Source of the DNA: a virus
Direction: 5' to 3' (one strand)
Length of the DNA stretch: 64,000 nt
IMG/VR virus record: IMGVR_UViG_3300037258_000145
Location: 23,684 to 87,683 of that record
The notes beneath the pieces were generated by a model. It did no database searches and was not told the origin of the DNA. It saw only the letters and a list, made by a program, of their open reading frames with translations. Below, piece after piece: positions 38,766 to 47,431 of this stretch. Both the position numbers and the translations under genes were made by a program. Every line of letters starts with the position of its first letter. The stretch's first letter is position 1.

Positions 38766-39298
38766 AGCGGCACCACGGCGGCCTGGGCAGCCAGTTCCTT
38801 GTAGCGCACGTCTTCCCACATGCGACGGAAGGTGGCCTCGATTGTGTCGGGGACTTCCCCCTTCCACGAGGCGTAGTAGGAACCTTTCGGAGCGCCGCTC
38901 CTGTCGAGCCAGTAGTCGATGCGGTCTCGGACGATTAGCGCCCGCCAGTGCTCGCAGGACTCACATTCCGGCTCGTCCTTCGTCCATGTCAGGCCCAGTT
39001 CCCGGTAAATCTCTTCGCAACCGTTCAGACCGTTGATCAGCTCGGAGTCGAGCAGGTTGAGCACAAGGCAAAGGTCGGCCTCGTCGGCTGTGCGCCACCG
39101 GGACTTGATTGGCTGGCGTCGCTTCTCGAAGCGCTGAAGAGCGGCCAAGGTGTCCCGCTCCCAATCCTGCGGCTCCGCGCCCAAGAGCACGTCGGGATCG
39201 TCCACGTAAAGGCTCAAGCAGGCGATGACGGCCTCAAACAAGTCGGCGGGCACGCGCACTCGCACACCACGTCGCCCGAAGCGAAGCAACTGGCTCAT
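38762..39298 (-). CDS. Hypothetical protein with Cys/His cluster
   Basis: 178 residues from ATG 39298, which overlaps the stop of the 13-codon leader (ATGA). C-terminal ECESCEHWRALIVRDRIDYWL. Helical; maybe a DNA-replication accessory. Family unknown. Confidence 0.55.
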   Translation of the reverse strand: MSQLLRFGRRGVRVRVPADLFEAVIACLSLYVDDPDVLLGAEPQDWERDTLAALQRFEKRRQPIKSRWRTADEADLCLVLNLLDSELINGLNGCEEIYRELGLTWTKDEPECESCEHWRALIVRDRIDYWLDRSGAPKGSYYASWKGEVPDTIEATFRRMWEDVRYKELAAQAAVVPL

Positions 39299-39336
39299 TC
39301 GCGCTCCCACTCTGAAGCGGAGAAGGTGCGGGTCAC
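39295..39336 (-). CDS. 13-codon leaderless mini-ORF
   Basis: GTG 39336 lies 7 nt after TAAGCT and reads MTRTFSASEWERE, with stop overlapping the next ATG (ATGA). Best explanation: a tiny leaderless uORF that couples to the 178-residue gene. Confidence 0.45.
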   Translation of the reverse strand: MTRTFSASEWERE

Positions 39337-39343
39337 GAAAGGA

Positions 39344-39349
39344 AGCTTA
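39344..39349 (-). promoter_or_regulatory. Leaderless -10 box (TAAGCT)
   Basis: 7 nt ahead of GTG 39336; partly overlaps the 3' end of the nuclease gene. Confidence 0.55.
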
Positions 39350-39940
39350 GCATGAGCGGTACTCCAGTCGGACCGTCCCGGATATCCTCTTGCCGTCCGC
39401 TCCCCTGACATTGAGCGCGTCGCCGAGTACCCATGTGCCCGGTTTGGTCTCGTTCAGGGCCACGGTCAGGAGCCTAAGCGCCTCTCCGCTGGTGACCATT
39501 TTCTCGGTAAATCGGAGCGTTCTCCAACCGAGCGCCGCGGCGTTTGATTGCTTGAGGCTGTCGTTCTCCACTCCCAGGCCCCGGACGTGCGCGCCGTCGG
39601 AGTAAGTACCGCCGTCGACTTCGGCTAGGACGCCGTGATCGGGCCAAGCGAAGTCCCAGCGCCAGCGCTTGCCTGTAGCGGCCAGGGCGGCCTTGTACTG
39701 ACGCGTGGGGGCAGGGAGACGGGCCATCTTGATCTGAGCCGCCAGGGCGTCCTCCAGCTTGTCTCTGTCGGCTTTGGCTACTGCTCGGCATAGCTCGTCA
39801 TTGGCTGGTGTTGGTACGGCTTTCAGGCCACAGCAAGGCGGGTTGCACTTCACTGCCGGGTTTTTGTGGTGGGGACAGTCGCACTTCTCGGCTAGTGCCG
39901 TGGGAGCGGACGGGCGGCGGTTTGGGGGATAGCGGGTCAC
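39347..39940 (-). CDS. PD-(D/E)xK-type endonuclease (Vsr/HJR-like)
   Basis: 197 residues. N-terminal Cys cluster (CDCPHH, CNPPCC) then RWRWDFAWPDHGVLAEVDGG and LKQSNAAALGWRTLRFTEKMV, the pattern of phage Vsr/MutH/Holliday-resolvase-like nucleases. Likely resolves or trims DNA branches. GTG 39940 overlaps the upstream stop (GTGA). Confidence 0.7.
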   Translation of the reverse strand: MTRYPPNRRPSAPTALAEKCDCPHHKNPAVKCNPPCCGLKAVPTPANDELCRAVAKADRDKLEDALAAQIKMARLPAPTRQYKAALAATGKRWRWDFAWPDHGVLAEVDGGTYSDGAHVRGLGVENDSLKQSNAAALGWRTLRFTEKMVTSGEALRLLTVALNETKPGTWVLGDALNVRGADGKRISGTVRLEYRSC

Positions 39941-40218
39941 ATCGGACCCGTTTTGGATTCGCGGCTGAGCGAGATCGACCAGACCGGATCGCTGTTCCCG
40001 TTGCCGTAGCTGAGCGCTATGAACTCGATCGGACGGCTCTCGTCGATCACCAGATATGGACGATTGAGGTTCGACAGGTCAAGTTCGGCGTGCCAGTGCT
40101 TGCCCTTCCACTCCCAACGCCAGCGGTCTAACCAGTGCTCGACGCAGTAGCCGAAGATGGCGCGGTGATGACAGCGATAGCCCGGCGCCCAGGCCATAGT
40201 GTGGCAACAGCCGATCAC
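39937..40218 (-). CDS. Hypothetical Cys/His/Trp-rich protein
   Basis: 93 residues from GTG 40218 (GTGA overlap). CCH, CHH and CVEHW at the N-terminus may bind zinc; beta-rich after. Unknown. Confidence 0.55.
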   Translation of the reverse strand: MIGCCHTMAWAPGYRCHHRAIFGYCVEHWLDRWRWEWKGKHWHAELDLSNLNRPYLVIDESRPIEFIALSYGNGNSDPVWSISLSRESKTGPM

Positions 40219-40451
40219 TTCACAGCCCTCAGGTAGTCAGCCCTCCAACGCTTGCGAGCCTTGATGAGCGCCTTGACACCGGGCTCGTCTTGACGCTGCT
40301 GGAGGTAGTCGTACATGACATCATGGACAAGCTCGTGCGGCTTGCGGCTCTCCAAAGCGCAGATGGCGTCGAATACCTCGACCATCGATCCATTGCACAC
40401 CACGGCGTTGACGCGCCTGCGAGGGATGCCGTCAGGCCAGGGACGCGTCAC
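40215..40451 (-). CDS. Hypothetical helical protein
   Basis: 78 residues, GTG 40451 in a GTGA overlap. Helical with basic C-terminus (ALIKARKRWRADYL). Not recognised. Confidence 0.55.
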   Translation of the reverse strand: MTRPWPDGIPRRRVNAVVCNGSMVEVFDAICALESRKPHELVHDVMYDYLQQRQDEPGVKALIKARKRWRADYLRAVK

Positions 40452-40615
40452 TCATCGTCTCCGTCGATGATCTGGAAAAAGCATGGTCGACAGGCGGGCT
40501 TACCGCCGAAGGGGTCGGGCTTGACTCGGGTCTTGGCGCCGCAGTATTCGCACTGGCCGTCATCGCTGCCGCCTTCGCCCCAGACGGTGCCCTCTTCGGC
40601 GCGGGGCTTAGGCAT
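40448..40615 (-). CDS. 55-residue zinc-ribbon protein
   Basis: ATG 40615 overlaps the previous frame; TGA overlaps the next GTG. CEYC and CRPC zinc pairs; acidic tail. Unknown role. Confidence 0.6.
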   Translation of the reverse strand: MPKPRAEEGTVWGEGGSDDGQCEYCGAKTRVKPDPFGGKPACRPCFFQIIDGDDE

Positions 40616-40820
40616 GTTCGCCCCAATACGCAATGGCGTCATCCAAAGCCACGCGGTACTCCGGAGACATGGTGGTGATCGTTTGGCCAGGGATGTAGAA
40701 GGCCCAGATGCGGTCTCTGATCGACTTGGGTAATTGGTACCAGTGGCCTCGACAGGCCAAGCGGCTGTCTCCCACCTTGACATTGCACTTGGGTGCTGGG
40801 CAGTCGTGCTGGCCGTTCAC
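40608..40820 (-). CDS. Conserved zinc protein (CxxHW motif)
   Basis: 70 residues. CPAPKC, then ACRGHWYQLPKSIRDRIW, matches a small phage family with Cys-rich N-terminus and a Trp/Leu-Pro motif. GTG 40820 in a GTGA overlap. Confidence 0.65.
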   Translation of the reverse strand: MNGQHDCPAPKCNVKVGDSRLACRGHWYQLPKSIRDRIWAFYIPGQTITTMSPEYRVALDDAIAYWGEHA

Positions 40821-41149
40821 CGGTAGTCGTCCTCATCCTCGCGGTCATGGGTGACGGCTTCCCTGGCCTCCAGCTCCCATCGCGTCGCTGGTCGGGGCTG
40901 GTTGTCAGCGGCCACCTTCCGAGCGATGGCCTCGGTGACCGGCGTCATCCGGTAGACCGAGGACGGGTTGAAGTATTGCGTCGCGACCCAGTCAGTGAGT
41001 AGACCGTCGGCCTTGGGTACGTCGATGCGCAAGAAGCCGTGCCCGGCGATGGTGGCCTCACTGACGAGACCGGCCATGCGGACGTGGCCCATCAGCTCCA
41101 ATATGACCCAAGAACTGAAGCCGTCCTCGGTCGAAGGTGTGTCGCTCAC
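40817..41149 (-). CDS. Conserved phage protein
   Basis: 110 residues. WVILELMGHVRMAGLVSEAT and LRIDVP resemble a small family shared by many actinophages and bacteria. Function unknown. GTG 41149 in a GTGA overlap. Confidence 0.6.
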   Translation of the reverse strand: MSDTPSTEDGFSSWVILELMGHVRMAGLVSEATIAGHGFLRIDVPKADGLLTDWVATQYFNPSSVYRMTPVTEAIARKVAADNQPRPATRWELEAREAVTHDREDEDDYR

Positions 41150-41430
41150 GACCGGCCCTCATTTCTCACGAACACGTGCCCGATGAAGTGGCCCTCATCC
41201 ATCTGGAAGGTGGACAGGTACTTGAAGCTGTCCAGATCGTGGTATTCATGACCGGTGAGGGCTACTCGGACAAGCCAGTTCTGATGGACACCTAAGGGCG
41301 GGTTGGAGTTGACCTTGGCCCACAAGACAGGGAGCCCATGCTGGATTCGAACGGTCAGGGGTTCAGCGTGAATGGGCAAGCTCAAGGGGGTGTCCCCGAG
41401 AGCGAGCGGGTACTTGTAGACGACGCTCAT
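41146..41430 (-). CDS. DUF7352-like protein
   Basis: 94 residues. VVYKYPLALG, the LHV-type beta strands, and the C-terminal GHVFVRNEG are typical of this short beta family found in phage accessory regions. Unknown role. ATG 41430 in an ATGA overlap. Confidence 0.65.
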   Translation of the reverse strand: MSVVYKYPLALGDTPLSLPIHAEPLTVRIQHGLPVLWAKVNSNPPLGVHQNWLVRVALTGHEYHDLDSFKYLSTFQMDEGHFIGHVFVRNEGRS

Positions 41431-41681
41431 CGGTCAGCCCACTTCACCTTGTCAGGGTGAGCGACCTGCCAAGCGAGGACGGCCTCCCGATGCGCTTCCA
41501 GTTCGCTGATCACGGCATCATCAACGACAGCCCGATCTTGGTACTCGCTCAAGTAAAAAGACAGGACGCTACAAGCCAGTCGGTCCTGCGCTCGAATGAC
41601 GATACAGGGCTCGTCCTCAGGAATGGGGCCGTGACCACCCACTCCGGGAGCCTTCACGACGACGTAGCGGGGTTTGAACAT
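41427..41681 (-). CDS. Conserved small phage protein
   Basis: 84 residues from ATG 41681; SD AAGGAGA 3 nt away. FKPRYVVVKAPG then CIVIRAQDRLACSVLSFYL, similar to short proteins near the DUF7352 gene in other phages. Dispersed palindrome copy 4 lies just upstream. Confidence 0.55.
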   Translation of the reverse strand: MFKPRYVVVKAPGVGGHGPIPEDEPCIVIRAQDRLACSVLSFYLSEYQDRAVVDDAVISELEAHREAVLAWQVAHPDKVKWADR

Positions 41682-41695
41682 GATTCTCCTTTTCC

Positions 41696-41722
41696 ATACG
41701 CGCGGTCACCGCGCGCTTTCAG
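41696..41722. repeat. Dispersed palindrome copy 4
   Basis: Directly after the stop codon of the SWIM-like gene (TGA AAGCGCGCGG); terminator-like or regulatory hairpin ahead of the next gene's SD. Confidence 0.75.
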
Positions 41723-42069
41723 TCGACCAACGCGGATACTGCGGGCGGGGCGATCGGGCGGGGCGCGTGCCCGTCTGCCATCTCGGCCGCGGCGACGGAC
41801 TGGATGTGGCGGCAGGTCCGCTCGTACAGCGGGGCACCCATGCGCTTGAACCCGTCGTGACCGGCTGGGCAGCTGCAGGTCCACCACCGTCCCTCTTTGG
41901 GGGTGCTGTGGAACTGGACGAGACGGAAGGCCCCAGGCTCGCTCTTAGAGCTAACGAACCAGGTGTTCTCGGCCATCCCGTCATGGTCGTAGACCTTGAA
42001 TACCGACGTGCCCGAGACGGTGCGGGGCCAAGGTGCGGAGGTAGTGGTAGGAACTGGCGAGGTGGTCAT
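41719..42069 (-). CDS. SWIM zinc-finger protein, leaderless
   Basis: 116 residues from ATG 42069 (MTT cassette). CSC...CRH (WWTCSCPAGHD and ERTCRHIQ) is the CxCx(n)CxH SWIM finger. SWIM domains mediate DNA or protein contacts. First gene of a short operon ending at the palindrome. Confidence 0.7.
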   Translation of the reverse strand: MTTSPVPTTTSAPWPRTVSGTSVFKVYDHDGMAENTWFVSSKSEPGAFRLVQFHSTPKEGRWWTCSCPAGHDGFKRMGAPLYERTCRHIQSVAAAEMADGHAPRPIAPPAVSALVD

Positions 42070-42076
42070 GCAAGCT

Positions 42077-42082
42077 AGCTTA
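42077..42082 (-). promoter_or_regulatory. Leaderless -10 box (TAAGCT)
   Basis: 7 nt ahead of ATG 42069; -35-like TTGCGC about 16 nt upstream. Confidence 0.6.
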
Positions 42083-42104
42083 GCAGATTCACGGCACGGC
42101 GCAA

Positions 42105-42605
42105 CTACTCGCTGTCAGTCTCCGGGTCGGGGCTGTCGAGCGGGGCGCCTCCGAAGGGGAAGGTGTGCTCGCCGGTCTTTTCGGCGCGCTTGCGCTCCTT
42201 TTCGTCGGCCTTCATGGCTTCTACTTGGGCGATCATCTTGTTGACCGTGTCACCCGCTATCTCGTCAGGAATGTTGGCCACTCCGAGGGCGTAGACCACC
42301 TGGACACGGGTCAGGGTGACGTCGTCGGACTCGTCGCCCTTTTCGGGCTTGGTCTCGTCGAAGCGCACGCCTTGGCGACCGGGAGCACCGCAACGCCACT
42401 TGATGAGCGAGTACCCTTCGTCGCCGTCTTCGATACGGATCGGCGCCACCTTGACGGCGTCTCCCAAAGCGTCACCGAGGTCTCGGAAGATCATGGCGAC
42501 GGAGACGACCTCCTTGCCTTCGAACATCTCGGGCTCGAAGTCCCGGCTTAGTTGAGGGTCGGGCGGATCGAACGCGGGCGGCACGGATGCCAGATTACGA
42601 GCCAT
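42105..42605 (-). CDS. Hypothetical acidic protein
   Basis: 166 residues from ATG 42605; SD AAGGAGA 9 nt upstream. Beta-rich N-half with EVVSVAMIFRDLGDALGD, acidic C-terminus. Not recognised; position between replication and small-gene blocks. Confidence 0.6.
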   Translation of the reverse strand: MARNLASVPPAFDPPDPQLSRDFEPEMFEGKEVVSVAMIFRDLGDALGDAVKVAPIRIEDGDEGYSLIKWRCGAPGRQGVRFDETKPEKGDESDDVTLTRVQVVYALGVANIPDEIAGDTVNKMIAQVEAMKADEKERKRAEKTGEHTFPFGGAPLDSPDPETDSE

Positions 42606-43185
42606 CGACTTGATCTCCTTGGGTTGGTGTAGCAGGGGGTACATCATCGAAAACGTCGGCCACTGACAGGTGCCACTCAGGCAGGGACCATTGTCCGTCG
42701 GGCCAGTACTCGGTAGTGACGGTGACGATCTGGGCGCCTTTGCGCTCGGTCACGATCCTGGCTATGCGCGGGCAGACGCCGAAGTGGAGGTACCCGCAGG
42801 TTGGGCAGTGTTCGGTCGCCCAGCGGCCCTGCATGTTGGAGCGCTCCTCAAGGTCGAGGGGCTTGCGGGGCAGGGGGAGCGGTTTCATCGCCTCGACGTC
42901 GGCGCGCAGGCGGGCCTCGGTGGTGTGCATGAGAGCATCGATGCGCTGCTCTACGGTCGCCTTGGGCGCCTTATCTCGCTCCAGCGCTCCGATACGCAGC
43001 ATGGCCGACAGGCGGAACCGGAAGGCCTTGCGACGGGCCTGGAGCAACTCCTCGGTGAGCTTGGCAACGGCAGCGGCGTGTGCCTCACGGATTTCCCGAA
43101 AGAAGTACCTCGAGCCCCAGACGGCGTAGACGGTCATGAGCACGGCCCAAAGACTGAGTGCCAGGGCTGCTATCGCCACGGCCAC
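42595..43185 (-). CDS. Membrane protein with zinc ribbon
   Basis: 196 residues. N-terminal TM helix (about 5-27), a helical basic region (LLQARRKAFRFRLSAMLR), and C-terminal CPTCGYLHFGVC. Start GTG 43185 overlaps the upstream gene. Function unknown. Confidence 0.6.
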   Translation of the reverse strand: MAVAIAALALSLWAVLMTVYAVWGSRYFFREIREAHAAAVAKLTEELLQARRKAFRFRLSAMLRIGALERDKAPKATVEQRIDALMHTTEARLRADVEAMKPLPLPRKPLDLEERSNMQGRWATEHCPTCGYLHFGVCPRIARIVTERKGAQIVTVTTEYWPDGQWSLPEWHLSVADVFDDVPPATPTQGDQVDGS

Positions 43186-43568
43186 AACCTACGCCTGTGC
43201 GCTTCGGGCGGATCGGGGGGGGGTATCTCGGGTGCGGGCTCGGGTGACCACGGCGGCAAGTCGGAGGTGTCGGGTGTCCCATCCAGTAAGGGCAGCGCGG
43301 CCTCGATCGTGTAAATGATGCTGGCCATGTAGCGAGGGTGACCGTACGAGCACGGGACGTTCATGCAGGTGGCGCTGTGAGCCATGAACAGGCCCGTCAT
43401 GTAGGCCAGGACGTGGGACTCGTCTATGACGGCGAGGTTGGTCGCTATCGACGTGCGGATCTGGTCAGCCAACCACGTTGGTAGATCGCCGTGGGGATAG
43501 TTCATGGCGTCCATCTGGCCTCGACAGGCGCTCAGGAACGTCTCGACGTCGGCCCTGCTAGTCGGCAT
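43170..43568 (-). CDS. Hypothetical protein
   Basis: 132 residues. Helical with CMNVPCSYGH in the middle and a proline-rich C-terminus. Overlaps both neighbours. Not recognised. Confidence 0.55.
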   Translation of the reverse strand: MPTSRADVETFLSACRGQMDAMNYPHGDLPTWLADQIRTSIATNLAVIDESHVLAYMTGLFMAHSATCMNVPCSYGHPRYMASIIYTIEAALPLLDGTPDTSDLPPWSPEPAPEIPPPDPPEAHRRRLWPWR

Positions 43569-43935
43569 TGACCACTTCCTTGGCCTGAAGTCGTTCGATG
43601 GTGCGGCGAGCGTCGTCAGGGTCGAGTTTGGTCACCCGTACCCCGGCCTTGTCGTCGACCCACTCGGCTACTCGGAGCTTGCCGTCGTCCAGGACGCGGA
43701 CGAGCTGGGCGTGTACAACGGCCGGGAGGTGACCGAGACCGCGCTGGCAGACGTAGCCGAACTTGACCGACGGGCAGGGCTCGGGTGCCTTGACCTCGCG
43801 TAGACCGTCTCCGTGGGCCGTACAGACGTTGTGCACGACCCCAGCGACTTCCCACCGCTCGGTTGCCTGCTCGCCGCACAGGGCATCGCCAGCGGGGTCA
43901 GCGAGGGCTTCGCAGGGAAGGACGACCTCAGCCAA
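43558..43935 (-). CDS. Hypothetical Cys/His-containing protein
   Basis: 125 residues from TTG 43935, overlapping the upstream gene. CEAL...CGE and CTAHG, then CPSVKFGYVCQRGLGH resemble several zinc sites. Unknown. Confidence 0.5.
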   Translation of the reverse strand: MAEVVLPCEALADPAGDALCGEQATERWEVAGVVHNVCTAHGDGLREVKAPEPCPSVKFGYVCQRGLGHLPAVVHAQLVRVLDDGKLRVAEWVDDKAGVRVTKLDPDDARRTIERLQAKEVVNAD

Positions 43936-44116
43936 GGCTCGGCACCCAGTCGCGAGGCATGACGATGGTGGCCTTGAACTCGACCGTGGGCCCGCCGAAG
44001 ATGGTGTGACTGAAGCTGTCGTTGCGAGGCGTCAACTCGTAGTCCTTCAGATGACCGCCTTGTTGTTGCAACTCGGCGAGGTGGAGCTGCAACTGGTCGA
44101 TCGTCCAGGTCTTCAT
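43928..44116 (-). CDS. 62-residue hypothetical protein
   Basis: ATG 44116 with GAAGGG 3 nt upstream. Helical N-terminus with Gln-rich run (LQLHLAELQQQGG), then beta strands. Not recognised. Confidence 0.5.
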   Translation of the reverse strand: MKTWTIDQLQLHLAELQQQGGHLKDYELTPRNDSFSHTIFGGPTVEFKATIVMPRDWVPSLG

Positions 44117-44123
44117 TGACCCT

Positions 44124-44930
44124 TCAGAACCCATCGATCTCATCTACGAATGCCGCCAGCCACTTGGTCACTTTGTTACCCATCTCGTCCTTCGGCACGA
44201 CGAGGCGATCACCGCTGAACGACAGATAGGCGCGGGCGATGAGGACAGGGTCGAACTCGGAGATGATGCGCTGGAGCGTGCCCGCGGCCTGTTCGTCTCG
44301 AGTTGAGGGCTCACCGGTCGTCTCCGGGCCCTCTTCCTTGACGCCCTCGGCGTCCTCGTACTCTTCCGGGCCCTCGTCGTCCTGCTCATCTTCGGCTTCC
44401 TCGATGATGGCCTCAACGGAGCGCAGGAACGGTTCGCCGGCAGGGGGCTCAGGCTCGACTACCTCAGGGATCAGGGGGCTCGGAGACTGCGGAGTACCCT
44501 CGACGGCCTTGGCCTCAGCCACCTTGGCGGCGACGTTCTCCCTCAGTGCGGCTGAACGGCTCTCCACGTCATCAGGAGCAGCTACCACAGCCTTGGCTAC
44601 CTCGGCGGCGCCCTCGACACCCAACGTCTCCGCAGCGCGGCCTGAGACTTCCTTGGCCACGGTGTGCTCGGGTAGGCCGGTCTGGACCGAGATTTCTTTG
44701 ATGACCTTGGCCTGGTTGACGAGGCGGTACCCCTGGCCCTTGGTCAGGTCGAACTCGCCGGTCACGTAGGCGCCGAAGTTCTTGTAATTGAGCGGCTCCC
44801 AGGCCCGGCCATCGTGGGCTTCACCGAGCAGGCTCCAGACCTCCTCGGCGCCTTTTCGGATCTTGTCGGTGAGCTTGGTGGCTTGGGCCAGGGTTAGAAC
44901 CGGATGGGTGACTTCGACTGCGGACGACAT
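44124..44930 (-). CDS. DUF3102-like DNA-associated protein
   Basis: 268 residues from ATG 44930 with AGGAGG 5 nt upstream. AHDGRAWEPLNYKNFGAYVTGE is the motif of phage/plasmid proteins that precede methyltransferase or ParB genes. The C-half is acidic and disordered, then a C-terminal helix. Likely DNA binding; neighbour of dcm. Confidence 0.6.
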   Translation of the reverse strand: MSSAVEVTHPVLTLAQATKLTDKIRKGAEEVWSLLGEAHDGRAWEPLNYKNFGAYVTGEFDLTKGQGYRLVNQAKVIKEISVQTGLPEHTVAKEVSGRAAETLGVEGAAEVAKAVVAAPDDVESRSAALRENVAAKVAEAKAVEGTPQSPSPLIPEVVEPEPPAGEPFLRSVEAIIEEAEDEQDDEGPEEYEDAEGVKEEGPETTGEPSTRDEQAAGTLQRIISEFDPVLIARAYLSFSGDRLVVPKDEMGNKVTKWLAAFVDEIDGF

Positions 44931-44939
44931 GGGGACCTC

Positions 44940-45086
44940 CTAGAACGACGTCGGGGTGGCGTCTGGATCGATCAGCCTAATTGGGTAGTGCCGCTCCACG
45001 GCGAGTATGACCTCGGCGCCGCTCAAGGCTCGGCACAGGTGTTGGGCGGGGACTGACTCATGGCAGAAGTGACAGGGGGTGGTCAT
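44940..45086 (-). CDS. 48-residue zinc protein, leaderless
   Basis: ATG 45086 lies 7 nt after TAACGT and overlaps the dcm stop (ATGA). CHFCHE then HLC may bind one zinc. Short MTT-cassette gene; stop is followed by the SD of the next gene. Confidence 0.55.
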   Translation of the reverse strand: MTTPCHFCHESVPAQHLCRALSGAEVILAVERHYPIRLIDPDATPTSF

Positions 45087-46243
45087 GAAACGGACGTTAG
45101 CAGATCAAGCCGAGCGCGCAGTTCGTGAATGGCGACCGCAGCCTGCAACCAGACAACCGAGTTACCCGCGAGCCGCTTCTTAGCGCTGTTGGAAACGCCG
45201 TCCAACCAGCCCTCAGGAAGGAACTGCATCCACGCTGAGAAGTCCCCATTGAGCGATCGGCCGATGGTGGGAGCCGGCCAAGGACGGCCTAGAACAGCGG
45301 CATGTCGTCGGAGGGCGGGCCCGTAGTCTCGGATAGTTCCGTCAGGCATTCGAGCGAGAAAAGACCCGTCACGTCCGTCAGGTCGTGAGCCATCGTCCGG
45401 TGTCCTCCCCTGCGCCCGCGTCCCTTCTCGTCGTGGGCTGTCGGTGTTGGCAGGAGCGCTGTCACAATCGCTGGCAGGGAGACCCCCCCTCCCTCTTGGC
45501 AGCATCCTTCGGCCCCGGTCCCGTCCGAGGCCGTCGGCGTCGGGAGCAGTGACAAGCCGCGGGCCGCTTCGGTCAGCGTCGTCCCCGCTTTCGGTCTGTC
45601 GGGTCTGTCCGCTTGTCCCGCCGAGCTCTTCGCATCCCCCGCCGTTGGAGTGGGCAGCAGACAGCCCGTCAGGAGAACCTGCAACGAAGTCACCACCGTG
45701 TGTTGGCTGCCGTCTATCCGGTTCTTCTTGTGCAGGTGCATCTCCGGTGTCCCCGCCGCGTCCTGCGCCACTGGAGTGGGCAACAATGAAGAACCGGTCT
45801 CGCTGGTGGCAGGCTCCAATGTCGGCTGCGCCGAGAACCCTCCAAGATCCCACGTACCCGAGCTGGGCAAGCTGATAGAGGGTGGCTCCAAGGAAAGGAG
45901 CGAACCCTGTGGGATTCTCAAAGACCAGCCATCGAGGTCGCAATCTTCCCACCGCATCGAGTACGTCGGGCCAGAGGAAGCGGTCATCGTCGGGTCCCTT
46001 TCTAAGGCCGGCTTGGCTAACAGGTTGGCACGGCGGGCCACCGCACAGAATGTCGACCGGCTCGACCGTCGACCAGTCCACCGTCTTGATGTCACCCAGG
46101 TTCGGTACACCGGGGTAGTGACGGGCCAGCACCTTGCAGGCGTCTTTGTCCACCTCGCACTGCCACGCCGGCAGGGCGCCGAAAACAGCCTCCACGGCTC
46201 GGTCGAGACCGGCGACTCCGGTGCATATCGAGCCATAGTTCAC
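45083..46243 (-). CDS. dcm: DNA cytosine-5 methyltransferase (Dcm type)
   Basis: 386 residues. FxGxG-like N-terminus (YGSICTGVAGLD), catalytic PPCQ with Cys72, ENPTG (motif VI), QRDRFFIVA (motif VIII) and C-terminal KKRLAGNSVVWLQAA (motif X). A disordered Gly/Asp/Arg-rich region of ~100 residues separates motifs VIII and X. Probably methylates phage DNA against host restriction. GTG 46243 overlaps the upstream stop (TAGTG). Confidence 0.9.
   Translation of the reverse strand: MNYGSICTGVAGLDRAVEAVFGALPAWQCEVDKDACKVLARHYPGVPNLGDIKTVDWSTVEPVDILCGGPPCQPVSQAGLRKGPDDDRFLWPDVLDAVGRLRPRWLVFENPTGFAPFLGATLYQLAQLGYVGSWRVLGAADIGACHQRDRFFIVAHSSGAGRGGDTGDAPAQEEPDRRQPTHGGDFVAGSPDGLSAAHSNGGGCEELGGTSGQTRQTESGDDADRSGPRLVTAPDADGLGRDRGRRMLPRGRGGLPASDCDSAPANTDSPRREGTRAQGRTPDDGSRPDGRDGSFLARMPDGTIRDYGPALRRHAAVLGRPWPAPTIGRSLNGDFSAWMQFLPEGWLDGVSNSAKKRLAGNSVVWLQAAVAIHELRARLDLLTSVS
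45094..45099 (-). promoter_or_regulatory. Leaderless -10 box (TAACGT)
   Basis: Inside the 3' end of dcm; 7 nt ahead of ATG 45086. Confidence 0.5.
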
Positions 46244-46785
46244 TAGCTCGCCTGAGATTCAGACAGCGGCAATGACCGGGTCTCGTGAATGTCGATGGCT
46301 TCGCGCTCGGCTGTCGTGGCCCGTTCCTCAAGCAGGATGACAGCTTGGAGAGCGGCTTCGTAGGTGAGCGAGACGTCGACCTGAGTGGGGGCGTCCAGCC
46401 CGTTCAGCTTGGCTCGGCGCTCCATGATGCGAAGTACGGCCTGGATGCCGGCGAGGCGGGCGCTCATGTCCACCAGCGGTCTGCCGGATTCGGGGTCCAT
46501 GGCGATCCGCCCTGACGCCGCCACGTGGTAGCCGGGTCTTGCCACTACGCCCCAGCCGATACGCTCCAGTTCGTCCAGGGCTTCGTTTTCCTGCGCCCGG
46601 CGTACCTTGGCCTCGGGGACGTCGAGGTGGTCCAGGCCCCTGTCGACCAGTTTCTTAGCCATCCAACCTGATACGCCCATCTCTCGGGCTATAGCCGGGA
46701 TGGTGAGCTTGCGGGCCCAGAGTTGGAGAGCCTTCCTTTGTCGCTCGCGGTCGGCCAGCATCTTGGCCCGGTCCGGTTCGCTCAC
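46243..46785 (-). CDS. HTH protein, possible terminase small subunit
   Basis: 180 residues. [19 protein letters not shown] is an HTH; then [16 protein letters not shown] and [12 protein letters not shown] resemble phage terminase-small/HTH proteins. It lies far from terL, so it may instead be a regulator. GTG 46785 in a GTGA overlap. Confidence 0.55.
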   Translation of the reverse strand: MSEPDRAKMLADRERQRKALQLWARKLTIPAIAREMGVSGWMAKKLVDRGLDHLDVPEAKVRRAQENEALDELERIGWGVVARPGYHVAASGRIAMDPESGRPLVDMSARLAGIQAVLRIMERRAKLNGLDAPTQVDVSLTYEAALQAVILLEERATTAEREAIDIHETRSLPLSESQAS

Positions 46786-47144
46786 AGGATCTCTCGCACT
46801 TCCACGCCAGCCTTGCGAGCGCGCTGCACCATGTCGGCCGTGCCTCGTCCTCCGGGGAAAGCCACGACCAGATCGGGTTTGCCCTCATCAAGCATCCGCT
46901 GGTTACGGACCACGCCCGCTGCCTTGCCGTAACGCTGCCAGTCGGCCTGGAATAGCAGCTCGTCGCCCTCATGGTCCTCGGCAAGTATCTGTGCCCATTC
47001 GCGGGCCAATCTGTCGGCTCCTGGCGCACCGCCATGAATGATCGTCACGAACCGGCCGGCCTCATGTTCCCAGATGTCGTTCAAGACCTTGTCGAGCTTG
47101 ACCCAATCGGTGAAGTCGCGACCGCCAGTAACGAGGATGCGCAT
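46782..47144 (-). CDS. SLOG/DUF2493-like protein
   Basis: 120 residues. [40 protein letters not shown] and [13 protein letters not shown] match DUF2493/YspA, a Rossmann-like SLOG family predicted to bind nucleotides. ATG overlaps the upstream stop (TAATG). Confidence 0.8.
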   Translation of the reverse strand: MRILVTGGRDFTDWVKLDKVLNDIWEHEAGRFVTIIHGGAPGADRLAREWAQILAEDHEGDELLFQADWQRYGKAAGVVRNQRMLDEGKPDLVVAFPGGRGTADMVQRARKAGVEVREIL

Positions 47145-47431
47145 TACCACACCACACACTTTCTCGCTAGGCCCCGGGCCTTGAGCGGAGACGGGGCCGT
47201 GCCGACGAGGCGGGAGTGCAGCTCGTCGTCGGCTACGTAGACCTTCCAACGGGTGTCGGTCAGGGTGGAGGTGTCGTGCAGGATCACCACGCCTGCCAAG
47301 CAGCCCGTCTCTTTGATGTGCAGGAAGGCTCGGGCGGCGCCGTGCTGGGGACCGGACTGGATGGCCACAAAGCCATGGTCGTCACAACTCACCACGACGT
47401 GCCCGCCTGTCGCTGCCACCACGATCACCAC
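47144..47431 (-). CDS. Hypothetical protein
   Basis: 95 residues from GTG 47431, overlapping the upstream gene. Beta-rich with [16 protein letters not shown]. Function unknown. Confidence 0.5.
   Translation of the reverse strand: MVIVVAATGGHVVVSCDDHGFVAIQSGPQHGAARAFLHIKETGCLAGVVILHDTSTLTDTRWKVYVADDELHSRLVGTAPSPLKARGLARKCVVW

Noticed and set aside
45289-46236. Long open frame overlapping dcm on the same strand in another phase.
   Set aside because: Codes Arg/Pro/Ser/Thr-rich sequence without motifs; dcm in the other phase has all methyltransferase motifs in order.
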